This document shows positions 41,099 to 49,401 of a stretch of DNA of 64,000 nt, in pieces. Where the stretch lies: contig CAZMZB010000001.1 in the NCBI GenBank assembly GCA_964570845.1, forward strand, positions 124,001 through 188,000, written 5' to 3'. Every line of letters begins with the position of its first letter. The stretch's first letter is position 1. Under the pieces are notes generated by a model that was given only the letters and a program-made list of their open reading frames with translations, ran no database searches and was not told the DNA's origin. The translations under genes and the position numbers were made by a program. This DNA is from CAZLCC01 sp964570845 (GTDB lineage: Bacteria; Patescibacteriota; Saccharimonadia; Saccharimonadales; Saccharimonadaceae).

Positions 41099-42358
41099 TT
41101 ACAGCTGTCTCATAAACTGCTTTACTTCTTTGTGTAGCTTTTCAAGCTGTTTTCCATCTTTTCTGGCAATAACCGCCCGCTTCATCCACTCAGCTACCTG
41201 CTTCATATCCTTTTCCTTCAGTCCCCTGGTGGTGATAGCCGGTGTACCCAAGCGAATGCCACTCGGGCGAAATGGTGGCAAGGGATCATCCGGGATAGCG
41301 TTTTTATTGAGCGTTAAGCCAATCTTGTCCAGCGCTACTTCAGCTTCATTGCCATCAATCCCAAAACTTGACTTCACATCAATTAAAATAAGATGATTAT
41401 CTGTGCCGTTTGTAATTAACTTAAAACCTTGCTTTTTTAGCTCTTCTGCTAAAACTCTAGCGTTCTTCACTACTTGCTCCGCATAGTCTCTAAACTCAGG
41501 TTGCAGCGCTTCATAAAAACACACAGCTTTTGCTGCCACAGCATGCATATGTGGACCACCTTGCACACCGGGAAATACAGTACGATCGATAATTGTTGGT
41601 AGATTTTCTATTGTCTTTTCTGGCTTCTTGAGTGGGTTACCGACGTTTCCTTTAGTTAAAATCATACCGCCGCGAGGACCACGAAGTGTTTTGTGCGTGG
41701 TGGTGGTAATAACATGAAAGCCATAATCAAATGGATTTTTCGCTACTCCACCTGCAATTAAGCCTGCAATATGTGCCATATCAGCCATCAGCACTGCACT
41801 TACTTCCTTGCCAATTGCCGCAAATTTTTCGTAATCAAGCTCTCTAGGATATGCTGAAAACCCAGCCAGGATAATTTTTGGTTTGTGTTTTAGGGCAAGC
41901 TCCCGTAGCTGTTCATAGTCAATTTCCCCTGTTTCAATGTCTTTCATTCCATAACGAATGAAGTTATATTGCCGAGCTAAGACTGTAATGGGATGCCCAT
42001 GTGTCAGGTGACCACCATGACTTAAATCCATTGCGAGTACCGTATCGCCCGGCTCCAACCACGCGTGGTAGACCGCTTCATTCGCTTGCGCTCCGGAGTG
42101 TGGCTGCACATTGGCGTGATTAGCTCTGAAGAGTTTTTTGGCACGATCAATCGCCAGTTGCTCAACTTGATCCGTATTTTGCTGCCCACCATAATAGCGC
42201 TTGCCGGGATAGCCTTCCGAATATTTATTCGTAAAGACGCTGCCAAGCGCCGTTAGTACATCGTCAGAAACATAGTTTTCAGACGGAATAAGCTCTAGTC
42301 CTTCGGTTTGCCGCTTTTTCTCAGCAGTAATTAACTTTTCAATTGCTTTATCTTTCAC
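41099..42358 (-). CDS. glyA: serine hydroxymethyltransferase GlyA
   Basis: GlyA converts Ser and THF to Gly and methylene-THF with PLP. The 419-residue protein is full length. It has ELIPSENYVS and YYGGQQ near the start, the VQPHSGAQANEAV loop, and the PLP-lysine segment VITTTTHKTLRGPRGGMI (Lys near residue 230). Near the C-terminus are RLGTPAITTRGLKE and related conserved residues. It feeds FolD. Divergent from the MurA gene. Confidence 0.97.
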   Translation of the reverse strand: MKDKAIEKLITAEKKRQTEGLELIPSENYVSDDVLTALGSVFTNKYSEGYPGKRYYGGQQNTDQVEQLAIDRAKKLFRANHANVQPHSGAQANEAVYHAWLEPGDTVLAMDLSHGGHLTHGHPITVLARQYNFIRYGMKDIETGEIDYEQLRELALKHKPKIILAGFSAYPRELDYEKFAAIGKEVSAVLMADMAHIAGLIAGGVAKNPFDYGFHVITTTTHKTLRGPRGGMILTKGNVGNPLKKPEKTIENLPTIIDRTVFPGVQGGPHMHAVAAKAVCFYEALQPEFRDYAEQVVKNARVLAEELKKQGFKLITNGTDNHLILIDVKSSFGIDGNEAEVALDKIGLTLNKNAIPDDPLPPFRPSGIRLGTPAITTRGLKEKDMKQVAEWMKRAVIARKDGKQLEKLHKEVKQFMRQL

Positions 42359-42438
42359 TAAAACCTCCGTTTCACTTTTTCTATTCTAACTCATAAAAAC
42401 GATTGCGCATATATCGTATATGATATATGATTATTTTT

Positions 42439-43965
42439 ATGAACACGTATAAAGAACGAATAGGCGAGCTTATTCAAGATACCCGCCTGCAACGCGGTAT
42501 GACACAACAAGACCTCGCAGATGCGCTCGGAACAAGCCAGAGTGCCATTAATCGTATCGAGCGTGGCGGACAAAACGTGAGCCTAGAGATGCTTGCACGT
42601 ATCGGTGATGTACTTTCAAGTGAAATCGTATCGCTCACACCAGCTGGTACTATCAATTTCCGAATAAATGGCGGTAAGAAACTTTCCGGCAGCATTGATG
42701 TTCGTACCAGCAAGAATGCAGCCGTTGCACTACTCTGCGGCGCACTTTTAAATCGTGGCACCACCACAATTAAACACATTGCAAAGATTGAAGAAGTAAA
42801 TCGCATTATTGAAGTTTTACACAGTATCGGCGTAAAAACTCGTTGGTTGAATGATGGTAAAGACCTTGAGATAAAACCACCAACCAAACTTAGACTTGAA
42901 AATATCGACAAAGAAGCTGCAAGGAAAACTCGTACGATTATTATGTTTCTTGGCCCCCTGCTTCATGTTGCAAAATCATTTAAATTGCCATATGCCGGAG
43001 GCTGTAATCTTGGTAAAAGAACTGTGGAACCACACATGGCAGGACTTAAATATTTTGGGCTTAATGTTGTGGCATCAGATAATGGTTTTTATGAAGCAAA
43101 CGTTAAAAAAGTATGCCCCAAAAAGCCTCTTGTTCTCACCGAGCGCGGTGATACGGTGACAGAGAATCTCCTAATGGCGGCTGCCAGGTGTGAATCAACA
43201 ACTATAATTCGTAATGCCAGCCCTAATTATATGGTGCAAGATATTTGCTTTTTTCTTCAAAAGGTTGGCGTTAAAGTTGAAGGAATCGGTACCACAACGC
43301 TAAAAGTCACTGGTGTAAAAGAGATTAATAAGGATGTTGAGATATATCCAAGTGAAGACCCCATTGAGGCGATGAGTTTCATTGCCGCAGCAATCGTCAC
43401 AAAGTCCGAGATTACTGTAAGGCGTGCACCAATTGAATTTTTAGAGGTTGAGCTACAATTCTTAGAAGATATGGGCTTCACATATGAGCTTAGCTCAGAA
43501 TATAAAGCTAAAAATAATCATACTCGTTTGGTTGATATTACTACTAAACAGTCGGATCTTGTTGCTCCTCAAGATAAAATTCACCCTGTTCCTTTTCCGG
43601 GGTTGAACATTGATAACCTGCCTTTTTTTGTGCCAATCGCCGCTATTGCCAAAGGCAGAACGCTCATTCATGATTGGGTATATGAAAACCGGGCAATCTA
43701 TTTTACAGAGTTAACAAAATTAGATGCCAATATTACACTGCTTGATCCGCACAGAGTATACGTTGAAGGACCAACCAAATGGCGTTCGGCGGAAGTAATT
43801 TGTCCACCGGCTCTCAGACCCGCTGTTGTCATCCTGCTTGGTATGCTTGCAGCACCCGGTACCTCAGTACTACGCAACGTCTACTCCATTGCCCGCGGCT
43901 ACGAAGACTTGGCAGTACGACTTAATACGCTTGGTGCTGATATCGAATCATTCAGAGAGATTTAA
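42439..43965 (+). CDS. murA: MurA with an N-terminal XRE helix-turn-helix domain
   Basis: Residues 1-65 form an XRE-type HTH (ERIGELIQDTRLQRGMTQQD, then LGTSQSAINRIERGG). Residues about 75-508 form the enolpyruvyl transferase that makes UDP-GlcNAc-enolpyruvate. The transferase shows SIDVRTSKNAAVALL, the catalytic-loop Cys in AGGCNLGKRTVEPHMAGL, and LTERGDTVTENLL. The joined frame has no stop or odd codon use, so the fusion is real in this sequence. The HTH may control the protein's own or other wall genes. The ATG at 42439 is 7 nt after TATGAT, implying a leaderless start; an ATG four codons upstream is the alternative. Confidence 0.9.
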   Translation: MNTYKERIGELIQDTRLQRGMTQQDLADALGTSQSAINRIERGGQNVSLEMLARIGDVLSSEIVSLTPAGTINFRINGGKKLSGSIDVRTSKNAAVALLCGALLNRGTTTIKHIAKIEEVNRIIEVLHSIGVKTRWLNDGKDLEIKPPTKLRLENIDKEAARKTRTIIMFLGPLLHVAKSFKLPYAGGCNLGKRTVEPHMAGLKYFGLNVVASDNGFYEANVKKVCPKKPLVLTERGDTVTENLLMAAARCESTTIIRNASPNYMVQDICFFLQKVGVKVEGIGTTTLKVTGVKEINKDVEIYPSEDPIEAMSFIAAAIVTKSEITVRRAPIEFLEVELQFLEDMGFTYELSSEYKAKNNHTRLVDITTKQSDLVAPQDKIHPVPFPGLNIDNLPFFVPIAAIAKGRTLIHDWVYENRAIYFTELTKLDANITLLDPHRVYVEGPTKWRSAEVICPPALRPAVVILLGMLAAPGTSVLRNVYSIARGYEDLAVRLNTLGADIESFREI

Positions 43966-44519
43966 AACGCCGAGTCTTGAACCTCCAGCTTGCCATTTTC
44001 ACGAGCAACAGTACCAATCGCCTCGGCTTTTACTGTCACCCCATTGGAAGCCTGTAAAATAAGAGCACTGCTACTTGTCTTTCCACCACCAACGCGATAT
44101 GCATAACGCGTACTGTTATAGTCTAAAAATATTTCGTCACCGGTTTGTAGTTTATCAAGATAATAAAAGGGGGAGCTTTCTCGTGTTTGTTCTGGCGTTA
44201 AGCCGAGTTGGAAGCTTTGTCCCTTAATAGTAATACTATTTTCTTCCGAAGGATTACCTTTTATCGTCAGACTACTGACTGGTGACGACACATTAAGACG
44301 CGGGATATAGAGTTTATTGCCCTCTTCTCCTGGATCGCTTGACTGTAACGCGTGTGCCGTCTCATCAATCGGAACCAGCGGCCAACCATTTAAGGCTGGC
44401 GTAAGCGCAAGTAAACCACCATAACCGATAGCTAAAAGACCAAAAATACTGAAAAAAACAAGCTTACCCTTGTTCCCCTTTTTCTTGTCACTAATACCCT
44501 CTTGATAATGATATTTCAT
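43962..44519 (-). CDS. sortase-fold protein lacking catalytic His and Cys
   Basis: The 185-residue protein has a membrane anchor (about 20-42) and a sortase-like beta-barrel. KLYIPRLNVSSPV is followed by SITIKGQSF at the position of the catalytic GHS, then PFYYLDKLQTGDEIFLDY and YAYRVGG. The His is Gln, and the Cys/Arg segment (TLxTC) is absent (ALILQASNG). It should therefore be inactive as transpeptidase and may act as a scaffold or adaptor. It overlaps the MurA stop by 4 bp, convergent. Confidence 0.68.
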   Translation of the reverse strand: MKYHYQEGISDKKKGNKGKLVFFSIFGLLAIGYGGLLALTPALNGWPLVPIDETAHALQSSDPGEEGNKLYIPRLNVSSPVSSLTIKGNPSEENSITIKGQSFQLGLTPEQTRESSPFYYLDKLQTGDEIFLDYNSTRYAYRVGGGKTSSSALILQASNGVTVKAEAIGTVARENGKLEVQDSAF

Positions 44520-44534
44520 ATTTTTTCTCTAATT

Positions 44535-44612
44535 TGGGGCGAATGATGGGAATTGAACCCACGACCTCCGGAACCACAACCCGGCGCTCTAACCAACTGA
44601 GCTACATCCGCC
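44535..44612 (-). tRNA. tRNA-His (GUG)
   Basis: The extra 5' base G-1 pairs with C73, the identity element of tRNA-His. The acceptor is GCGGATG/CATTCGC, the anticodon loop TTGTGGT (GUG) and the T-loop TTCAATT. CCA is encoded. Confidence 0.94.
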
Positions 44613-44664
44613 ATAGATTTCTCGCATTTACCTTGAGCTATTGTAGCAAAAAATAAGCAGTTGA

Positions 44665-45072
44665 TTAAGTATCTTTTTCATCTTTTGCCATATATATTTT
44701 GCTGAATCTTTTCTTTTTGCGGTATACCGGCTTATATCGATACTGCTGAATCGTCGGAATAGTCCTTGGCTCAACCTTCGGGAGTGTCCGTGGAAAGCCA
44801 TAAAGCAGCTGTCTCAGTAGCTGGGCCTTATGAAGTGCTTTTTGTCGTTTCTGTTCTTCAAGTAGTTGTCGCTTGGCATCCATATTATAAGCAACTTTTG
44901 AAATTTTATACGCACCGATAGCTTTTCGCTCTTTTTCGATTTTCTGTCGTTTTTTAAATGGAGATACCGCAGTTGAACCAATTCTTTTTTGCCGCTCTTT
45001 ATCTGCAAACTCATGGCTATGGTATGGTTTTTTACCTTCTTTCACACCACTGACATAGTCAAAAATACTCAT
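44665..45072 (-). CDS. basic coiled-coil-like hypothetical protein (135 aa), paralogue A
   Basis: A strongly basic protein with a central helix (FKKRQKIEKERKAIGAYKIS then AYNMDAKRQLLEEQKRQKAL) and a Lys/Arg/Tyr-rich end (YKPVYRKKKRFSKIYM). The helix resembles that of the upstream neighbour (pattern FKxRQxIEKxRxxIxAYKxSxVAxN), indicating tandem duplication. No membrane segment. Function unknown; nucleic-acid binding is plausible because of charge. Confidence 0.62.
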   Translation of the reverse strand: MSIFDYVSGVKEGKKPYHSHEFADKERQKRIGSTAVSPFKKRQKIEKERKAIGAYKISKVAYNMDAKRQLLEEQKRQKALHKAQLLRQLLYGFPRTLPKVEPRTIPTIQQYRYKPVYRKKKRFSKIYMAKDEKDT

Positions 45073-45075
45073 AGA

Positions 45076-45414
45076 TTACTTGAAGCGGTCAGCGTTAGTT
45101 GGTTTTATAAATCTATTCGGCGGTGAAGGAGTTGGTCTTTGCTTTGTTGATGACAGTGGGTGACGAGGGTATGTTAATCCCTCTCTTTCACCAGGTAATA
45201 TTTCTGTCAGGTTTTTTATCTCTTTTGCAAGCTTCATTTCTTCCGCAGCCGATTTGCGCCCTTCTTCATTAAGCGCTACTATCGACTCTTTATAGGCACG
45301 AATCTTTTCCCGGCTTTTTTCTATTGCTTGGCGCTGCTTAAAAGAGCCCCTGACAAGTTTCTCAGCTCGTCGACCGTGTAGCCTTCTCTGATTTTGGTTT
45401 GAATCGCTGTTCAT
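45076..45414 (-). CDS. basic coiled-coil-like hypothetical protein (112 aa), paralogue B
   Basis: The protein has a basic N-terminus (QNQRRLHGRRAEKLVRG), the shared helix FKQRQAIEKSREKIRAYKES and a Pro-rich tail. Its stop lies 3 bp before the start of paralogue A, so they are one operon. It is not recognised as a known family. Confidence 0.6.
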   Translation of the reverse strand: MNSDSNQNQRRLHGRRAEKLVRGSFKQRQAIEKSREKIRAYKESIVALNEEGRKSAAEEMKLAKEIKNLTEILPGEREGLTYPRHPLSSTKQRPTPSPPNRFIKPTNADRFK

Positions 45415-45433
45415 GTACCCACTCTTTTATTTT

Positions 45434-45509
45434 TGGTACCCCGGGAGGGACTCGAACCCCCGACCTTGAGCTTAGAAGTCTCTTGCTCTTCCAGCTGAGC
45501 TACCGGGGC
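45434..45509 (-). tRNA. tRNA-Arg (UCU)
   Basis: The acceptor GCCCCGG/CCGGGGT, D-arm and T-arm (TTCGAGT) are normal and CCA is encoded. The loop CTTCTAA gives anticodon UCU. The anticodon stem is weak: AGAGA faces GCTCA, so only the middle three pairs form and A27-A43 and A31-G39 are mismatches. Confidence 0.88.
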
Positions 45510-45561
45510 ATATATAAATTGCCGCTTTCCACTCGGTCCCTCCTATTATAAGGAGGAGATT

Positions 45562-45933
45562 CTATTTATACAATTTACTTTTGACTCGACCAATAGTGCC
45601 GAGATGGGTGTAGCGAAAACCTTTAGGATATTTGAGACCATAGCCAAATGTTCTATCAACAAAAATATGGAATAGCCACAATAGGGCAACAAACAAAAGT
45701 ATATTTTCATTCGTAAATACATATATCACAAGTAAGGCTGCAGGAATAAAGAAACTATGTACAGTGTTATAGATGATAGCACCGACCTTATTACTTATAA
45801 AATAGCCAATCATACTGATATCAAATAATAGAAATAACAAAACGAGCCAATACCACGCAAACCCAGCATAGATATAGATGAGTGCTGTTAAAATCGCTGC
45901 TGCTAGATATTCAGATTTAATAAGTCGATTCAT
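45562..45933 (-). CDS. DUF4260 membrane protein
   Basis: The 123-residue protein has four membrane helices. The DUF4260 signature is present: FDISMIGYFISNKVGAIIYNTVHS, then FHIFVDRTFGYGLKYPKGFRYTHLG. The ATG at 45933 is used because an upstream extension would run through tRNA-Gly. No ribosome site is visible. The family has no known function. Confidence 0.82.
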   Translation of the reverse strand: MNRLIKSEYLAAAILTALIYIYAGFAWYWLVLLFLLFDISMIGYFISNKVGAIIYNTVHSFFIPAALLVIYVFTNENILLFVALLWLFHIFVDRTFGYGLKYPKGFRYTHLGTIGRVKSKLYK

Positions 45934-45945
45934 TGAAAAATATAA

Positions 45946-46020
45946 TGGTGCGGGCGGAGAGAATCGAACTCTCATCACTTGCTTGGAAGGCAGGTATATT
46001 AGCCATTATACGACGCCCGC
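45946..46020 (-). tRNA. tRNA-Gly (UCC)
   Basis: The acceptor GCGGGCG/CGCCCGC, anticodon loop CTTCCAA (UCC), T-loop TTCGATT and encoded CCA are visible. The anticodon stem has one C-A mismatch (CCTGC/GCAAG). Confidence 0.93.
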
Positions 46021-46035
46021 ATCTGTAAAAGTATA

Positions 46036-46584
46036 TCACGAGAGTGAGTCTATTCCGAGAAGTGTTGCCAAGAAACTACCCAAGCCGTAGGCAAGTACTG
46101 CGGCAATTCCTCCTAAAATCAGTGTTTCAACCGAAGCTTTGAGCGTGTTCGTTTTAGTTACCTTACCTTTTAAAACTCCTATAAAAAGAAATGTGAGGGC
46201 AGTCAGGCACGAGCTAGTCATAAATAGTCCATCTACTGAAAACTTCAGAGAAAAAACAGCATCAAGTATATAAACAATGAGAGGCACTGCACCCACGATC
46301 ACAAACGCGATAAATGTTGCAAGCCCCGTCTTAATTGGCGTTCGTTCATGCTGGTGGTTTTTCCTGTCCTTTCTATCTAAATCTCTTTCAGATTTTGAAG
46401 ATAAATAGGCACTTGCTCCCATCGAAAACCCGTCTGCAACCAAATTCGCCACTCCTAAAATAATCACGACCATACTAGCCAATCTTGCTCCAGCTGCTCC
46501 CGCAACAACTGCAAATGTCGTTACAGAGCCGTCAATTGCCCCATAGACAAACTGAGCCAAATATTTCTCAATCTTCCCCTTCAT
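46036..46584 (-). CDS. VIT1/CCC1-family iron/manganese transporter
   Basis: The 182-residue protein has five membrane helices. It shows the VIT start YGAIDGSVTTFAVVAGAAGA and the segment NLVADGFSMGASAYLSSKSE, which form the metal-entry site, and a short charged cytoplasmic loop with ERDLDRKDRK. Members move Fe2+ or Mn2+ out of the cytosol. It overlaps the Clp gene by 17 bp, suggesting co-transcription. Possible role in metal detoxification. Confidence 0.88.
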   Translation of the reverse strand: MKGKIEKYLAQFVYGAIDGSVTTFAVVAGAAGARLASMVVIILGVANLVADGFSMGASAYLSSKSERDLDRKDRKNHQHERTPIKTGLATFIAFVIVGAVPLIVYILDAVFSLKFSVDGLFMTSSCLTALTFLFIGVLKGKVTKTNTLKASVETLILGGIAAVLAYGLGSFLATLLGIDSLS

Positions 46585-48976
46585 TGTTTAAACTACTTTC
46601 TATATCTTCTTTAGTTATTGTAATTGTACTCCCTGGGGCAACAGATTCTCCCAACATTTTCTTTGCCACGAAGTTTTCAACCGTTCGCTGAACAACACGA
46701 CGTAACGGACGAGCACCCAGGCGGGGATCATAGCCTTCGTCCACAAGGATATCTTTTGCTTCTTTATTGACTTCAACGCTTACTTTTTGCACTGCCAAGT
46801 TTTTATTTACTCCTACCAGGATAAGGTCGATTACCTGGTAAAGCTCATCTTTATTCAGCGGTCTAAATACTACAATCTCATCAAAGCGGTTGAGAAACTC
46901 TGGCTTAAATTGCTGTGAATCAATCAGCCCATCAATAAATTCTTTTTCAAATTCTTCTAACTTTTTACCCTCATGAATATATTTTCTGATCTTATCTGCG
47001 CCAGCGTTGCTCGTTGCAATGATAATTGCATCCCTGAAGCTCACTTCTTTATTATTTACATCACGCAGAATACCTTCATCAAGAAGCTGGAGTAGTGTAT
47101 TCAAAACATTATCATGCGCCTTCTCGATTTCGTCTAAAAGTACAACACTAAACGGCTGCTTCATGACCTGAGCGGTCAGACTGTTTGGATTATCAGCTCC
47201 ATCTGCAATCAGCCGTTCAACATCGTCACCCTTCACGTATTCATTTAAATCAACTCGAACAAGTCTATCTTCGCCGCCAAAATAGACTTCACCTAATGCT
47301 TTTGACAGCTCTGTTTTACCAACTCCGGTTGGTCCTAAAAAGAGAAATGTACCGATCGGCCGGTTTTCATTCCTCACCCCAGCTCGCGCTCGCCGAAGCG
47401 CATCACTCACTACCTTCACTGCTCGTTTTTGGTTAATCATGCGCTCATGAATTTTATCCTCCATATTCAAGAGTTTTTCTTTCTCCTGCCCTTCGTCCGC
47501 CACACCAACCTTGACATTCATCGTTTGCTCAATTGCTTGCTGAACAGATTTAGCCGTCACTAGTCCGCTTTCAGAATAATTCGCAGATGACTCAAGCAAC
47601 TTAAATGCCCTGCCTGGCATTGCTAATTCATGAACGTATCTCTCGCTCAAGCGATAGGCCTCTCTCAAAGCTTGATACGTGTACGTTACCTTATTCTGAA
47701 ATTCCGTCATAATCAGCTGATTCTGCATGACCCTGAATGTATCTTCCTCTGAAGCCTCAGATACCATCAAACGATTCAGCGCACTTACGAGTGATGGATT
47801 TCTCTGGGAAATTTCCAGCCAGCGCTGTTCATCCATTGTTAAAATCATTCTGAGTCCGCCGCCTTCAAGCACTGGTAAAAGCAGGTTTGTTAAATTTACT
47901 GAGCCAACACCCTCTTCAAAAAAGAGCTGTGCATCATCAAGACAAACGATAATATTTTTTGCTCTATAGGCTTCGCCTAAAGTTCGATTCATCAACTGTT
48001 CAATCTCCCCCCTTCCCGGTGCCGCAGAAATTAGTGACGAGGCATCAAGCATAATCACCTGACGAAATTTCAACGTACCAGACAAACGAGAAGAGGCATC
48101 AAGAAGCTTTTCAGCAAATCGTCGCACGAGCATTGTCTTACCAACACCCGCTGGTCCAACAAGTGTAATATTTTGTCTTCCACCGCTGCTAAATGTATTC
48201 ACCATTTGGTCTAATACTTTATCCTGTGAAGCAATATCCGCATGAAAGAGTCCACTATGTGCGATGCGGTTACTCTCATTTACTCCAAAATGTTTGAGAA
48301 GTGGAATCCAGCCAAATGAAAAATCTCGAGCAATACCACCTGTTCGTTTTGGTTTTTCTTGTGCGGCAATAATGTCCTGAATTTGGTGATACCATTTTAC
48401 CCCGTTAATAAGATCTTCTTCACTTATTTTGAGGGGAGCAAGCAATGTCGCAATGTCGGGGTTAGTTTTTGTAATTGCCACAATTAAAATCGGTGCGGAT
48501 ATTTTTTGAGCATCAACTTCTTCTTTAATTTGTAGAGCTAATTGCCATGCGTCACCTAGTGATTTATTCTCTTCTATTGCTGTCTGCAAAAACGATACTC
48601 CGACTCCAAAGCGTATCGCAAGAAATTGTCCGCCAGCTGACTGCATTGCTGCTTGCGCAGCACTAAGAAGGGTTGGCGAAGCTGGTAATCGTGCTAAAAT
48701 TTCACCCTCAAGCAAGCTGTCAATACTGTTACCCGAAGACTTTGGCGCCAGGTTTTTTAGTTCACCACTCCACCACTTAAAAAGTACGATAGGAAATGCT
48801 GCCAACGAGCCGACAAACCACCCTAGTGAAACTCCCATAAATAGCAGCGTAGTGCCGCCAGCGATAAATAGTAAAGCCACAATGAGTAGTATCGTTTGCA
48901 AAGGCTTTGTAAAGAGACGAGATAGACGTGCCTTGGCTGCTCGTGAGCTGGCATAGTTAAACACTACCGTATCCAT
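46568..48976 (-). CDS. membrane-tethered Clp/Hsp100 AAA+ ATPase
   Basis: The 802-residue protein starts with two membrane helices (about residues 25-70) and a degenerate Clp N-domain-like part (about 95-200). AAA domain 1 has Walker A GPAGVGKT and LDDAQLFF in place of DExx, so its Walker B Glu is Asp. Domain 2 has GPTGVGKTE, VVLLDEIEKAH and the C-terminal RPLRRVVQR region of ClpC/B. The IGF/LGF ClpP-binding tripeptide expected near KKLEEFEKEF is not visible, so it may be an unfoldase working without ClpP. I chose the ATG at 48976, overlapping the upstream membrane gene by 13 bp. No ClpP gene is in the window. Confidence 0.88.
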   Translation of the reverse strand: MDTVVFNYASSRAAKARLSRLFTKPLQTILLIVALLFIAGGTTLLFMGVSLGWFVGSLAAFPIVLFKWWSGELKNLAPKSSGNSIDSLLEGEILARLPASPTLLSAAQAAMQSAGGQFLAIRFGVGVSFLQTAIEENKSLGDAWQLALQIKEEVDAQKISAPILIVAITKTNPDIATLLAPLKISEEDLINGVKWYHQIQDIIAAQEKPKRTGGIARDFSFGWIPLLKHFGVNESNRIAHSGLFHADIASQDKVLDQMVNTFSSGGRQNITLVGPAGVGKTMLVRRFAEKLLDASSRLSGTLKFRQVIMLDASSLISAAPGRGEIEQLMNRTLGEAYRAKNIIVCLDDAQLFFEEGVGSVNLTNLLLPVLEGGGLRMILTMDEQRWLEISQRNPSLVSALNRLMVSEASEEDTFRVMQNQLIMTEFQNKVTYTYQALREAYRLSERYVHELAMPGRAFKLLESSANYSESGLVTAKSVQQAIEQTMNVKVGVADEGQEKEKLLNMEDKIHERMINQKRAVKVVSDALRRARAGVRNENRPIGTFLFLGPTGVGKTELSKALGEVYFGGEDRLVRVDLNEYVKGDDVERLIADGADNPNSLTAQVMKQPFSVVLLDEIEKAHDNVLNTLLQLLDEGILRDVNNKEVSFRDAIIIATSNAGADKIRKYIHEGKKLEEFEKEFIDGLIDSQQFKPEFLNRFDEIVVFRPLNKDELYQVIDLILVGVNKNLAVQKVSVEVNKEAKDILVDEGYDPRLGARPLRRVVQRTVENFVAKKMLGESVAPGSTITITKEDIESSLNNEGED

Positions 48977-49350
48977 GGCACCCACCCTGAAATTGCAAGA
49001 ATTAGCCCAACAATCGGTAAAAATGGCACGATTGGCCAAATAAGCAGTGAGAGGATTCCATAAATACTTGTTGCGCATAACACTAAAATACCGGTTAGAA
49101 TAATAATCATACGTACAGTAGCGCCAACAAAACGAGAAACCAGCTTATCGAGCCACGCTTGAAATTTTTGGCCAAGTGAGCCATCAACATGTGAGTTAGC
49201 TGATATTTGCCTAAATGGTGAAAAAAGTGTTTTTAATAAAAGGTCAATTGAGAAATAGTCCATCATGCTGGCTAATCGCTCACCAGAAAGACTGGCCTGT
49301 CTGCGCCACCCTGTACCATACCACCACGAAATAAGAGCTATTATAAGCAT
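48964..49350 (-). CDS. membrane protein paired with the Clp ATPase (128 aa)
   Basis: A first hydrophobic stretch (about 1-12) and two later helices (about 75-100 and 102-125) frame a soluble part with LLKTLFSPFRQISANSHV. The protein is not recognised. The overlap with the Clp gene argues for a joint complex, perhaps a membrane partner or adaptor for the tethered ATPase. Confidence 0.65.
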   Translation of the reverse strand: MLIIALISWWYGTGWRRQASLSGERLASMMDYFSIDLLLKTLFSPFRQISANSHVDGSLGQKFQAWLDKLVSRFVGATVRMIIILTGILVLCATSIYGILSLLIWPIVPFLPIVGLILAISGWVPWIR

Positions 49351-49401
49351 AGGCTTATTGTATCATTTTTTCTTCTTTCATATGAGGTATAATAATTGGT
49401 A

